A program made the translations under genes and the position numbers. The notes under the pieces are model-generated. The model was given only the letters and a program-made list of their open reading frames with translations. It did no database searches and was not told the DNA's origin. 39,974 nucleotides of DNA, taken from NCBI RefSeq assembly GCF_001613045.1, contig NZ_BDBP01000095.1:1-39974 (forward strand). The letters are read 5' to 3'. The DNA is from Nocardia lijiangensis NBRC 108240. Lineage in GTDB: Bacteria; Actinomycetota; Actinomycetes; Mycobacteriales; Mycobacteriaceae. Positions 32,687 through 39,974 of the stretch are shown here, in pieces; the first letter of the stretch is position 1; every line of letters starts with the position of its first letter.

Positions 32687-33371
32687 CAGAATTGTTCCGC
32701 TCGTTGGTATTCGACGGGATGCGCGCGTCGACCGCGGTCCAGAAGGCCTCGATCATGGTGTCCAGCACCAGGTCCGGGCCGACCGCGGCCAACCGTGTCG
32801 CGTATTCGGCGATGCCCGGATACTGTTCGGCGTCCACCGCGTAATACTCACGCGTCCACGACCTTTCGTCGGCATCGCGCACCTTCTGCGGCAGCACCGC
32901 GTAACTCGCGCTGACACCGGCGTAGGACAGCACGCTCACGGCGAGCATGCGCTGGTAGCGGACCACGTCGTCGGGGGAGAGGCCCAGTTCGGCCAGCGCC
33001 GTGAGCATCATGTCGACCACCGCGAACTCACCGGGCCCGCGGGTGGTGCGCGACGCGATCGCCGCGCCGACGTACGGGTGCCCGACGAAGACCGCGACGA
33101 CCGCTCTGGCCAGCGCCTCCAGCCGCGGCTTGGGTTCGAGCCCGGCGGGCACCCGGTGGTAGGCCAGGGAGAGCAGCCGGTCGCCGACCGCGCGCAGCAG
33201 CGTGTCCTTGTCCGCGAAGTGCCGCCACACCGCCGACCGGTCGACGCCGAGTTCCTCGCCGAGTGCGCGTCCGGTCAGTCCGTCGGGGCGGCCGCGCGCG
33301 GCGATGTCCACCGCCGCCGCCACGATGCGATCCCTGGTCAACCGGTGCGGGCGGGCGGTCTTGCCGGACAT
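32679..33371 (-). CDS. TetR-family transcriptional regulator
   Basis: 230 residues. The N-terminal helix-turn-helix is RIVAAAVDIAARGRPDGLTGRALGEELGVDRSAVWRHFADKDTLLRAVGDRLL, the standard TetR DNA-binding pattern, followed by an all-helical ligand/dimer domain. ATG 33371 has AAGGAG at good spacing; a longer opening to 33443 would run over the operator. A perfect inverted repeat 22 bp upstream is the probable binding site. The gene overlaps the serine hydrolase it precedes and is divergent from an amino-acid permease, so it may govern both directions. Confidence 0.92.
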   Translation of the reverse strand: MSGKTARPHRLTRDRIVAAAVDIAARGRPDGLTGRALGEELGVDRSAVWRHFADKDTLLRAVGDRLLSLAYHRVPAGLEPKPRLEALARAVVAVFVGHPYVGAAIASRTTRGPGEFAVVDMMLTALAELGLSPDDVVRYQRMLAVSVLSYAGVSASYAVLPQKVRDADERSWTREYYAVDAEQYPGIAEYATRLAAVGPDLVLDTMIEAFWTAVDARIPSNTNERNNSDD

Positions 33372-33392
33372 GCCTGCTCCTTCGTCACCGTT

Positions 33393-33413
33393 GTTGTCAT
33401 CAATGATGACAAC
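33393..33413. promoter_or_regulatory. Perfect 9+3+9 inverted repeat, likely TetR operator
   Basis: GTTGTCATC-AAT-GATGACAAC, fully symmetric arms of nine bases around three. It lies 22 bp upstream of the TetR start and about 120 bp upstream of the divergent permease. Size, symmetry and place fit a TetR autoregulatory operator. Confidence 0.8.
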
Positions 33414-33534
33414 GATGGTGACAGGGAATCCCGCGACGGGCAACAGCTCCGTCGTGCGGACCGCGCCGCGGGCTCCCCGGCCGCCGCCGGTACCGTGACG
33501 TGCTGATCTTTCGGATGAGGGAAGGACTGCACCT

Positions 33535-34971
33535 ATGACAGCCTCCGGCCGCCGGCTGCTTGCCGACGCGACGCTGTCCGACTCGGCCGGGCCGGGCGAG
33601 GAGGGCTACGCGCGGGGTCTGAACCCGCGCACGATCCAGATGATCGCCATCGGCGGCGCCATCGGCACCGGCTTGTTCTACGGCGCGGGCGGCGCCATCG
33701 AACAGGCCGGGCCCGCGCTGATCCTGGCCTACCTGGCCGCGGGCCTGGCGATCTTCGTGATCATGCGCGCGCTCGGTGAACTGCTCACCTACCGGCCGGT
33801 CTCCGGCAGCTTCGCGGAGTACGCGCACGAATTCCTCGGCCGCTTCGCCGGTTTCGTGACGGGCTGGACCTACTGGGCGGTCTGGGTCGCGACCTGCATG
33901 GCCGAGATCACCGTCGCGGGCAAGTACGTGCAGTACTGGTTCGACATCGACCCGTGGATCACCGCGCTGGTGGTGCTCGGGGTGATGTTCGCGGCCAACA
34001 TGATCTCGGTGCGGTTGTTCGGCGAGGGCGAGTTCTGGTTCTCCGCCATCAAGGTCACCGCCATCCTGGCGATGATCGCCATCGGCATCGGCGTGCTGGT
34101 CTTCGGCATCGGCCACGCGACCGACCCGACGGTGACGAACCTGTGGGCCGACGGCGGCGTGTTCCCGAACGGCTTCGGCCAGTCCCTGCTGGTGCTGCAG
34201 ATCGTGCTGTTCGCCTACGTCGGCGTGGAGCTGGTCGGCGTGACGGCGGGCGAGGCGCGCGACCCGCGCACCACGCTGCGCAAGGCGATCAACACCCTGC
34301 CCTTCCGCATCGGCCTGTTCTACGTCGGCGCGCTGGTGGTCATCATGTCGGTGGCGAGCTGGCGCTCCTTCCACGCGGGCAAGAGCCCGTTCGTGGAGGT
34401 GTTCGAGCAGATCGGCATCCCGGCGGCCGCGGGCATCATCAACTTCGTGCTGCTGACGGCGGCGCTCTCGTCGTGCAACTCCGGCATCTACTCGACCGGC
34501 CGCATGCTGCGCAGCCTGTCGCTGCGCCAGGAGGCCCCCGCCCGGTTCAGCGAGCTGAGCGGCCGTTCGGTGCCCTACATCGGCATCACCGCCTCGGCCG
34601 CGGCAATGATCATCGGCGTCGTGGTGAACGTGATCTCGCCGGACAAGGCGTTCGCCTACATCACCTCGGTCTCGACCATCGGCATCATCTTCGTGTGGGG
34701 CATGATCCTGGTCTGCCATCTGCTCTACCGCGCGAAGGTCGCCCGTGGACTGCTGCCCGCCAGCGACTACCGCCTGCCCGGTGCGCCGGTGACCTCGGTG
34801 GCCGCGCTGGCTTTCCTCGGTCTCGTCGTGGTGCTGCTGTTCTGGACCGAGAGCGGCCGCACCGCGATCGTCGTCGGCGCGGTCTGGGCGGTGCTGGTGT
34901 GCGGCGGCTACCTGGTGATGGAGAAACTCGGCGGTGGCGCGCGCGAGACGGAGGACGTCTCGGTGCGGTGA
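33535..34971 (+). CDS. APC-family amino-acid permease
   Basis: 478-residue inner-membrane transporter, probably a proton symporter for an amino acid. The first helix carries the family signature IAIGGAIGTGLFYGAGGAI, followed by ALGELLTYRPVSGSFAEYAHEFLGRFAGFVTGWTYW. The middle part has FAYVGVELVGVTAGEARDPRTTLRKAIN, the conserved helix 6 region of the AnsP/GabP/LysP group. About twelve hydrophobic segments are present. The order of motifs resembles asparagine/GABA/proline permeases, but the substrate cannot be fixed. It is divergent from the TetR gene and followed 24 nt after its stop by a strong terminator. Confidence 0.92.
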   Translation: MTASGRRLLADATLSDSAGPGEEGYARGLNPRTIQMIAIGGAIGTGLFYGAGGAIEQAGPALILAYLAAGLAIFVIMRALGELLTYRPVSGSFAEYAHEFLGRFAGFVTGWTYWAVWVATCMAEITVAGKYVQYWFDIDPWITALVVLGVMFAANMISVRLFGEGEFWFSAIKVTAILAMIAIGIGVLVFGIGHATDPTVTNLWADGGVFPNGFGQSLLVLQIVLFAYVGVELVGVTAGEARDPRTTLRKAINTLPFRIGLFYVGALVVIMSVASWRSFHAGKSPFVEVFEQIGIPAAAGIINFVLLTAALSSCNSGIYSTGRMLRSLSLRQEAPARFSELSGRSVPYIGITASAAAMIIGVVVNVISPDKAFAYITSVSTIGIIFVWGMILVCHLLYRAKVARGLLPASDYRLPGAPVTSVAALAFLGLVVVLLFWTESGRTAIVVGAVWAVLVCGGYLVMEKLGGGARETEDVSVR

Positions 34972-34995
34972 GCGGCCCGGTCGGCTCCGAACACG

Positions 34996-35024
34996 TCGCC
35001 CCGCGCCGCCACGGCGCGGGGCGA
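34996..35024 (+). terminator. Rho-independent-type terminator after the permease
   Basis: A 13-bp perfect GC-rich stem (TCGCCCCGCGCCG paired with CGGCGCGGGGCGA) with a three-base loop, followed by CCCGTTTT. The stem is very stable; the T-run is short, as usual in actinomycetes. Confidence 0.82.
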
Positions 35025-35103
35025 CCCGTTTTCCGGCCACCGTTCGCTACCGTGGGGCGAAGGGGTCCGCGAGCCCGAATCCGTCCGATGCACGGAGGTA
35101 GCG

Positions 35104-35313
35104 ATGGCGCAGAAAACGCTGGCCGAATTGATTTCCGGCGACCTGCCCCCATCCGTCGCGGCGCTGCCGCCGGACCGGCAGGCCGAACTGGCCGAGACCG
35201 TCGAGCGCGCGGAGCGCAAGGAGTTCTACGACCTTCAGGCGGCGGCGAACTCCCTGCTCGATCTGGTGCCGCGGATGCTGCGCGGCGCGGTGAAGAAGGC
35301 GGTGCGGCTGTGA
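35104..35313 (+). CDS. Small conserved-looking hypothetical protein (69 aa)
   Basis: I do not recognise this family. MAQKTLAELISGDLPPSV starts a short, probably helical and charged protein with no signal peptide or membrane segment. ATG 35104 has a strong GGAGG seven nt upstream. Its stop overlaps the GTG start of the next gene (GTGA), so the two are translationally coupled and should act together. Confidence 0.75.
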   Translation: MAQKTLAELISGDLPPSVAALPPDRQAELAETVERAERKEFYDLQAAANSLLDLVPRMLRGAVKKAVRL

Positions 35314-36068
35314 CCGCCCCGGCCGCCGACCCCCAGCTGGTCAAACTGGCCAGGACGCTGCACGTTTCGGTGGACGATCTCGGATACCTGGCCGACGTGC
35401 CCGACACGGAATTGCGCCTGTTCCGTTTCCAAGTCGCCGACATGCTCTTCGACCACCAGTCCGTCGGGCTGCGCCGAATCGGCCGCGCCGCCAAGGTCAT
35501 TCCCACGCCGATCCTGGTCAAGCTGGTCGGTCGTCACCGCAACGCGCTGCTGGCCGCCAAGATGTCGGCGGTGCTCGACCCGGGGCACGCGGTCGAGGTG
35601 GCCCGCCGCCTGCCTCCCGATTTCCTCGCCGACATCGCCGCCCAGCTCGACGCCCGCCGCGCGGCGACCATCATCGCCGGGCTGCCCTCGGCCACGGTCG
35701 TGTCCGTCGCCGAGCAACTCGCCGCGCGAGCCGACTGGATCACCCTCGGCGACCTGATGTCATCGATCTCCAACGAGGCGGCACGCGCCACCGCCGCGGC
35801 ATTGGACGGGCTCGCGCTGACCCGCACGGCGTTCCTGGTCGACGAGGCCGGGCAGCTCGAACGCTTCGTCGGGCTCGTCCCCGCGCCGAAGCTCGCGGAC
35901 ATGCTGCACGCCACCGCCGACCACGATCTGTGGGCCGAGTTCCGCACCACCCTGTCCGCGCTCTCGCCGGACGCTGTCCAGTCCATGCGCGCGGCGGCCG
36001 CCGGGCTGCCCGCCGTCCAGCGCGACCGTGCGCTCGCCGAGATCGAAGGCTGCCGCGCCGCGGAGTGA
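35310..36068 (+). CDS. Hypothetical helical-repeat protein, weakly MgtE-N-like
   Basis: 252 residues starting GTG 35310 inside the previous stop. It has no signal peptide or membrane helix. The body consists of repeated amphipathic helices in the style AVEVARRLPPDFLADIAAQLDARRAATIIAGLPSATVVSVAEQLA. This reminds me of the helical repeats of the MgtE intracellular N domain (pairs of short helices with LP/LPP turns), but the CBS and membrane parts of MgtE are absent. The call is structural only. It forms a two-gene unit with the 69-residue protein, and it ends 7 nt from the convergent MFS gene. Confidence 0.72.
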   Translation: MTAPAADPQLVKLARTLHVSVDDLGYLADVPDTELRLFRFQVADMLFDHQSVGLRRIGRAAKVIPTPILVKLVGRHRNALLAAKMSAVLDPGHAVEVARRLPPDFLADIAAQLDARRAATIIAGLPSATVVSVAEQLAARADWITLGDLMSSISNEAARATAAALDGLALTRTAFLVDEAGQLERFVGLVPAPKLADMLHATADHDLWAEFRTTLSALSPDAVQSMRAAAAGLPAVQRDRALAEIEGCRAAE

Positions 36069-36075
36069 ACCAGGC

Positions 36076-37491
36076 TCAGGTCGTGCCGTCGGCTCGGCGG
36101 CTCGGCATCACGGCCGAGGCCACCAGCATGACCGCGGCCATCGCCGCGACGGTCACGAAGACCAGGTGCACCGCCGAGGCCAGCGTCTGCGGGGCGGGGT
36201 GATCGGTCTCGCCGACCCGGGAGTTGACGATGGCGCCGAACACCGCGACGCCGACGGCGCTGCCGATCGAGCGGGCGAACATGTTGGCCGAGGTCACCAC
36301 CCCGCGTTCGTGCCATTCGGCGCTGGTCTGCGCGGCGATCAAGGTCGGCGTCGCGACCAGGCCCATGCCGGTGCCGATCACGAAACAGGACGCGGCGATC
36401 TGCCACAGCGTGGAGTGCTCGTCGATGAGCACGGTGGACGCGGCCCCGAGCGTGGCGAGTCCGCTGCCGATGAGGGCACTGCCGCGAAAGCCGATGCGCA
36501 GATAGACCTTTCCAGCCTGGGAGGCGGCCAGCGGCCAGCCGAGGGTGAGCGCGCCGACGGTGAGTCCGGCCACCAGCGCGCTGGTGCCGAGCACGCCCTG
36601 GGTGAAGGTCGGCACGTAGGAGGTCAGGCCGATCAGCACCGCGCCGATCAGCACCGAGACCAGGCTGCTGGCCACCACCACCCGGCGGGTGAAGACCCAC
36701 AGCGGCAGAATCGGATTCGCCGCCCGCCGCTCCACGAGCGCGAACACGACCAGGACGAGACCGCCGCCGGCGAAGATGCCGATGCTCGTGGGGGAGGACC
36801 ACGCCCACGCCTGCCCGCCCTCGAGCAGGCCGAGGATGATCGCGCCCGCGCCCAGCGTCAGCAGGCCCGCGCCGAGATAGTCGATGTCCTGGCTGCGCCG
36901 CACCGAGCGCTCGGTGAAACTGCGCACCAGCATCCAGGCCGCGATCGCGGAGAGCGGCAGATTGATCAGGAAGATCCAGCGCCAGCTGACGAAGTCGGCG
37001 AACACACCGCCCAGCAGCGGACCCGCCACCGACGACATCGCCCACACGCTGGCCAGATAGCCCTGGACCCGAGCCCGTTCGGTGAGGGTGTAGAGGTCGC
37101 CCGCGATCACCATGGTCATCGGCTGGATCGCGCCCGCGCCGATGCCCTGCACCGCGCGGAACACGATCAGCGCGACCATGCTGCCCGCGAGCCCGCACAG
37201 CAGCGAACCCAGCGCGAACACCGCGATGCCGAACAGGATGACCGGCTTGCGTCCGACCATGTCGGCGAGCTTGCCGTAGATCGGCACCGTCACCGCCTGC
37301 GCGAGCAGATAGATCGAGAAAAGCCAGGGGAACTGGGCGAATCCGCCGAGGCTGTCCGTGATGGACAGCACCGCGGTGGCGATGATGGTCGAATCGAGGG
37401 CGACGAGTCCGGTCGCCAGCATCAGCGAGCCGAGAATCGCCCCGCGTTCGGACCGGAGTCCGATGGACGGCTGTGCGGTCTCGGTCGCCAC
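36076..37491 (-). CDS. MFS drug/metabolite exporter (DHA2, EmrB/QacA family)
   Basis: 471 residues, an inner-membrane proton antiporter of the major facilitator superfamily. Helix 1 contains LDSTIIATAVLSI, the DHA2 motif D1-like LDSTIV, and loop 2-3 shows GKLADMVGRKPVILFG, the MFS motif A. The segment YLASVWAMSSVAGPLLGGVFADFVSWRWIFLINLP is antiporter motif C. The length fits a 14-helix DHA2 member. Start is GTG 37491 with AAAGGGG upstream. It might export a metabolite such as the NRPS product, but it is 14 kb from that gene and no link is visible. An inverted repeat upstream may be its operator. Confidence 0.9.
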   Translation of the reverse strand: MATETAQPSIGLRSERGAILGSLMLATGLVALDSTIIATAVLSITDSLGGFAQFPWLFSIYLLAQAVTVPIYGKLADMVGRKPVILFGIAVFALGSLLCGLAGSMVALIVFRAVQGIGAGAIQPMTMVIAGDLYTLTERARVQGYLASVWAMSSVAGPLLGGVFADFVSWRWIFLINLPLSAIAAWMLVRSFTERSVRRSQDIDYLGAGLLTLGAGAIILGLLEGGQAWAWSSPTSIGIFAGGGLVLVVFALVERRAANPILPLWVFTRRVVVASSLVSVLIGAVLIGLTSYVPTFTQGVLGTSALVAGLTVGALTLGWPLAASQAGKVYLRIGFRGSALIGSGLATLGAASTVLIDEHSTLWQIAASCFVIGTGMGLVATPTLIAAQTSAEWHERGVVTSANMFARSIGSAVGVAVFGAIVNSRVGETDHPAPQTLASAVHLVFVTVAAMAAVMLVASAVMPSRRADGTT

Positions 37492-37507
37492 GGCGGCCCC
37501 TTTCGTT

Positions 37508-37534
37508 CGTTCGACTAACCATCTCGATCGAACG
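37508..37534. promoter_or_regulatory. Inverted repeat upstream of MFS exporter
   Basis: CGTTCG-N15-CGAACG lies 17-43 bp upstream of the GTG start of the exporter gene, in the 179-bp gap shared with a divergent small gene. A dimeric repressor site is plausible. No regulator gene is adjacent. Confidence 0.4.
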
Positions 37535-37670
37535 TAGCCGCACCTCGACTATTCCCGCACGGAAATTTCTCGCGGCCGCCGGGCGCCCTCGGGGCCGCGT
37601 TGTCATTACGCTGGCCTGGGCGCTCGGCTTCCGCCGCGGCGCAATCCGATCGAGGAACGAAGGGGCGGAA

Positions 37671-37973
37671 ATGTCACTGCTGGAACAACTCGGCGCGACA
37701 CGGTCCGGCGACACGGGCGCGCTCGTCTACGGAACGCCGCAGGAGACCGCCGACGGGTCGGTCATCGTCACCGTCGCGAGGACCGCCGGCATTCTGCGGC
37801 CTGTCGCGCGGCCGGTCGGCGTCTTTGTCGTGAAGGACGGCCAGGCCACCTGGACAGCCGCCGTCGACGCCACTCGGATCGCGATGTTCGGGCAGACGAT
37901 CGGGCTGGTGTCCGCGACGCTCGCCCTGCTCGCGATCGTCCGGCGCCCGCCGTGGCCGGACCTGTCCCGCTGA
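37671..37973 (+). CDS. GerW/YtfJ-like small membrane-associated protein
   Basis: 100 residues. The opening GALVYGTPQETADGSVIVTVARTAG and the part RPVGVFVVKDGQATWTAAVDATRIAMFGQ match the pattern of the GerW/YtfJ sporulation-protein family, followed by a hydrophobic C-terminus ending IVRRPPWPDLSR. In typical members a glycine-rich stretch separates the two conserved halves; here it is almost gone (only about ILRPVA remains), so this is a shortened variant. In actinomycetes family members have no known role. ATG 37671 has AAGGGG 7-12 nt upstream. It is divergent from the MFS gene. Confidence 0.7.
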   Translation: MSLLEQLGATRSGDTGALVYGTPQETADGSVIVTVARTAGILRPVARPVGVFVVKDGQATWTAAVDATRIAMFGQTIGLVSATLALLAIVRRPPWPDLSR

Positions 37974-38280
37974 GGCCGGTCGAGCGGACTCGCTGAAGCC
38001 CAGGTCGGGCGACCGAGGAAAAGCGTTCACGCCGTGCGGCATCGAGCCCGTTTCGCCGCGGATTGCAAGACAGACCGCCGATCTCGGGGCGAGTCATGCG
38101 ACTATTGGACGAAGGTCGCGAACCGGGCGGGTGCACATCATCGGCGATGGGCACACCCGCGCGGCACGGCCAGACGGTGCCATCGGCGTTGCGATCCGGC
38201 GCGAGTGTCGGAGCGGCGCATTAGGATCGGCTCAACCGTGATGCGACAGCGAGAGTTTGGTTTTCCGTGAAGGGGGAACG
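37974..38280. other. 307-bp gene-free stretch with a 34-nt hairpin
   Basis: No gene is credible here. GCGGGTG ... CACCCGC (38127-38160) with an inner CATC/GATG pairing can form a nested hairpin, which could end the upstream transcript or regulate the ESX-like cassette that starts at 38281. No T-run follows it. I cannot place a promoter with confidence. Confidence 0.4.
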
Positions 38281-38604
38281 ATGGACACGCTGAAGCTCGA
38301 CCCGGCGGCGATGGCCGCTTATACCGCGATAGCGGACACCGTGGCGCAGCAGCTGGCGCAGGCCTCGGCCGCCGCGTCCGGCGCGGTGAACCCGCAGAAG
38401 CTCGACGCCGATCTCGGTATGGTCGGCGCCGAATTCGTCGCGAGATTCACCGCCGCGGTCTCCGAGCACACCCAGGCACTGTCCACCGCGGGTCAGCTGG
38501 TGGCCGCCTACGGTCAGGTGCTGCGCGACTACAGCGGCGCCATGCAGACCGGTGATGCGGAGACGGCGGCCGCGCTGGTGAAGACCGAGGAGGAGCTGGC
38601 ATGA
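38281..38604 (+). CDS. EspC-like type VII secretion target (PF10824-like)
   Basis: 107-residue helical protein (MDTLKLDPAAMAAYTAIADTVAQQLA...) of the EspC/DUF2580 style, that is, ESX-secretion-associated proteins of mycolic-acid actinomycetes. The central part pairs two long amphipathic helices around GAEFVARFTAAVSEHTQALSTAG, and the C-terminus is DAETAAALVKTEEELA. The ribosome site is AAGGGGG just before ATG 38281. Its stop overlaps the next start as ATGA, typical of ESX pairs that are made together and dimerise. It probably leaves the cell through an ESX apparatus that is not in the window. Confidence 0.8.
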   Translation: MDTLKLDPAAMAAYTAIADTVAQQLAQASAAASGAVNPQKLDADLGMVGAEFVARFTAAVSEHTQALSTAGQLVAAYGQVLRDYSGAMQTGDAETAAALVKTEEELA

Positions 38605-39905
38605 GGCGGCTCAGCGGGTTACGCCGACGGCGGCCGACGGAACAGACCAGCACCGACACGCTGCCGGTCGTCAGCAACGATCCCACCTCGGACCCGCCGA
38701 TCGTGGCAGCGCTCGTGCAGCCGATGCTCTCGCTGCGCGCCTCGCTCGGCACCGGCGCCACCCTGCCCGACCGCGCCATCACCGGCGCACTGTCGGCCGC
38801 GTCCACGCACGCCGCCGATTCCGAGGGCCCGCACCGGGACGGTCTGTACCAGCTGGAGTCCACCTGGACCTCGCGCGGCGCGGACGCCGCCGTGCCCGCG
38901 CTGCGCACCACCCAGACCGAGATCGGCGAGATCTCCGATCGCGGACCCGCCTACCTGTCGGTGCTCGGTGACGCCCAGGCCACCAGCGCGCGCGCCGCGC
39001 GCCGGGTGGACCAGATCATCGCCGACTTCCGCCGCGACGCCAGGCAGATTCTCGGCAACGCCACCGCCGCGCCCGACGCCGACGCGGTCATCGATCGCGC
39101 GGCCCAAGCGCTGCGTGACGCGATCGCCACCGTCGGCACCGCGCGCACCGAGATGAACGACCACACCCGCCGGCTGGACGAGATGGGCCCGCTCACCGTC
39201 ACCGCGCCCGGCGGTATCGGCGGCACCACCCAGCCGTCCGTCGGCGGCAACTCGACCACCACCGTCCCCGGCGTCACCGTGCAGGGCCAGCCCCTGGATC
39301 CGGCGCAGGCCGCCCAGCTCCAGCTGCAACAGCAGCTCATCTCGGCGGGCGTGCAGCTGGGCACCTCGGCCATCTCGGCGGGCGTCGACATCGGCACGCA
39401 TCTGATCGACAAGATCGTCGAAGTCGGCACGCACGCCATGGACACCGTGGCGGCGTCCGCGGACAAGGTGATCGAGAAGGCGATCCCGGAACTCGTCAAC
39501 CCGGGCGGTACCACGAACGGCGGCAACGGAAACGGCACATCCGGCACCCCGTCGAAGGTGATCGATTTCGGCGGCGGCGCGCCGTCGAACCCGTCGCAGA
39601 ACGCGACCGGCCCGAACGCGAAGCCGGACGCGCCGAAGCCGGATACCAGGCCCGTGCCGCCCGCGTCGATCATCCCGCCCGGGCCCGCGCCGCAGGACTC
39701 GTCGCCCAGGCCATCGGCGCCGGAACCGTCCGGACAGCCTGGCACGCACGGCGGCGTCGCGATGCCGCCGCCGATGGGCGGCGACCAAGACCGCAGGCCG
39801 CGCGACGGCCAGCTCGGCGTGACGGTTCCCGCGGCCGCGATGATTCCGGAATCGGTCACCGTCCCGGCCGCCGTGATCGGCGACTTCGGCGATGACGCGC
39901 CCTGA
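38601..39905 (+). CDS. ESX-cassette protein with helical N-terminal domain and Pro/Gly-rich tail
   Basis: 434 residues, ATGA-coupled to the EspC-like gene. The N-terminal half (about 20-200) is helical, with YQLESTWTSRGADAAVPALRTTQTEIGEISDRGPAYLSVL, ARAARRVDQIIADFRRDARQIL and ALRDAIATVGTARTEMNDHTRRLDEM. A second helical patch around 225-300 (QAAQLQLQQQLISAGVQLGTSAISAGVDIGTHLIDKIVEVG) follows. The last 130 residues are Gly, Pro, Ser and Asn rich and look disordered. The layout fits secreted or surface ESX substrates and DUF4226-like proteins; the DUF match is from memory and uncertain. No signal peptide. Exact role unknown. Confidence 0.75.
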   Translation: MRRLSGLRRRRPTEQTSTDTLPVVSNDPTSDPPIVAALVQPMLSLRASLGTGATLPDRAITGALSAASTHAADSEGPHRDGLYQLESTWTSRGADAAVPALRTTQTEIGEISDRGPAYLSVLGDAQATSARAARRVDQIIADFRRDARQILGNATAAPDADAVIDRAAQALRDAIATVGTARTEMNDHTRRLDEMGPLTVTAPGGIGGTTQPSVGGNSTTTVPGVTVQGQPLDPAQAAQLQLQQQLISAGVQLGTSAISAGVDIGTHLIDKIVEVGTHAMDTVAASADKVIEKAIPELVNPGGTTNGGNGNGTSGTPSKVIDFGGGAPSNPSQNATGPNAKPDAPKPDTRPVPPASIIPPGPAPQDSSPRPSAPEPSGQPGTHGGVAMPPPMGGDQDRRPRDGQLGVTVPAAAMIPESVTVPAAVIGDFGDDAP

Positions 39906-39974
39906 CCAGGGCCCGTCGAACAACGAACAGGGTCAGCCGAATCCGTTCGACACGGGTCTGCCGATGCTGCGGCT
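39892..39974 (+). CDS. Start of a further cassette gene (runs off the window)
   Basis: ATG 39892 opens a frame that overlaps the previous stop by 14 nt and stays open to the window end: MTRPDQGPSNNEQG, then PNPFDTGLPMLR. The overlap continues the tight ATGA-like packing of the ESX-type cassette. Too short to name. Confidence 0.5.
   Translation, partial: MTRPDQGPSNNEQGQPNPFDTGLPMLR

Noticed and set aside
33400..35040. 546-codon minus-strand frame opposite the permease
   Set aside because: Asp/His/Arg-rich antisense shadow of the permease; no family motif.
38034..38270. 78-codon frame before the EspC-like gene
   Set aside because: Arg-rich, no ribosome site, no recognisable pattern; treated as non-coding.
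38619..39923. 434-codon frame antisense to the ESX-cassette protein
   Set aside because: Pure antisense shadow, Gly/Arg rich, no ribosome site.

Overview
The window is very GC-rich, codes on both strands and looks like a chromosomal piece of a mycolic-acid actinomycete. Nocardia is the best guess, with Rhodococcus or Mycobacterium relatives as alternatives. The reasons are a PknB-like membrane Ser/Thr kinase, two LLM-class (F420/flavin) oxidoreductases, a cholesterol-oxidase-like GMC enzyme, a DmdR/IdeR-like iron box, a giant NRPS, and an EspC-like type VII secretion cassette at the right edge. I see no tRNA, rRNA, CRISPR array, insertion sequence or prophage.

Layout. 1-5.1 kb holds mostly minus-strand housekeeping or accessory genes: kinase (its 3' end lies off the window), LLM oxidoreductase, divergent gluconokinase, M50-type membrane peptidase, and a Gfo/Idh/MocA oxidoreductase broken by a one-base frameshift. 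5.2-22.5 kb is a single 5757-codon minus-strand NRPS gene. 22.8-26.0 kb carries a Tat-exported cholesterol-oxidase-like flavoenzyme (minus) divergent from a cytochrome P450 (plus). 26.2-28.7 kb holds a YczE-like membrane protein, a GlxA-type regulator and a Tat-exported HD-domain protein. 28.7-31.4 kb holds a siderophore-interacting flavoprotein behind an iron-box-like site, a nitroreductase-family enzyme and a second LLM monooxygenase. 31.5-35.0 kb holds a serine hydrolase translationally coupled to a TetR regulator with a perfect 9+3+9 operator, then a divergent amino-acid permease ending at a strong terminator. 35.1-38.0 kb holds two overlapping hypothetical genes, a DHA2-type MFS exporter and a shortened GerW/YtfJ-like protein. 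38.3 kb to the end holds an overlapping EspC-like / T7SS-associated cassette.

Centre of interest. The NRPS reads C(EntF-like starter)-[acceptor half of a C domain]-A1-T1-C-A2-T2-E-C-A3-T3-E-C-A4-T4-TE. This predicts a released tetrapeptide with an N-terminal acyl or aryl cap and D-configured residues at positions 2 and 3. Modules 1 and 2 share a block at a constant offset of 3156 nt with no indel at any point checked. Its edges are the hinge of the condensation domain and the LGGDS core of the carrier protein, so the enzyme appears to have grown by internal module duplication. The orphan half-C domain is the scar. No acyl- or aryl-AMP ligase, MbtH-like protein or dedicated exporter is visible beside it, so the capping substrate and the product remain unknown. 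The adjacent GMC oxidoreductase and P450 are candidate tailoring enzymes, but only by proximity.
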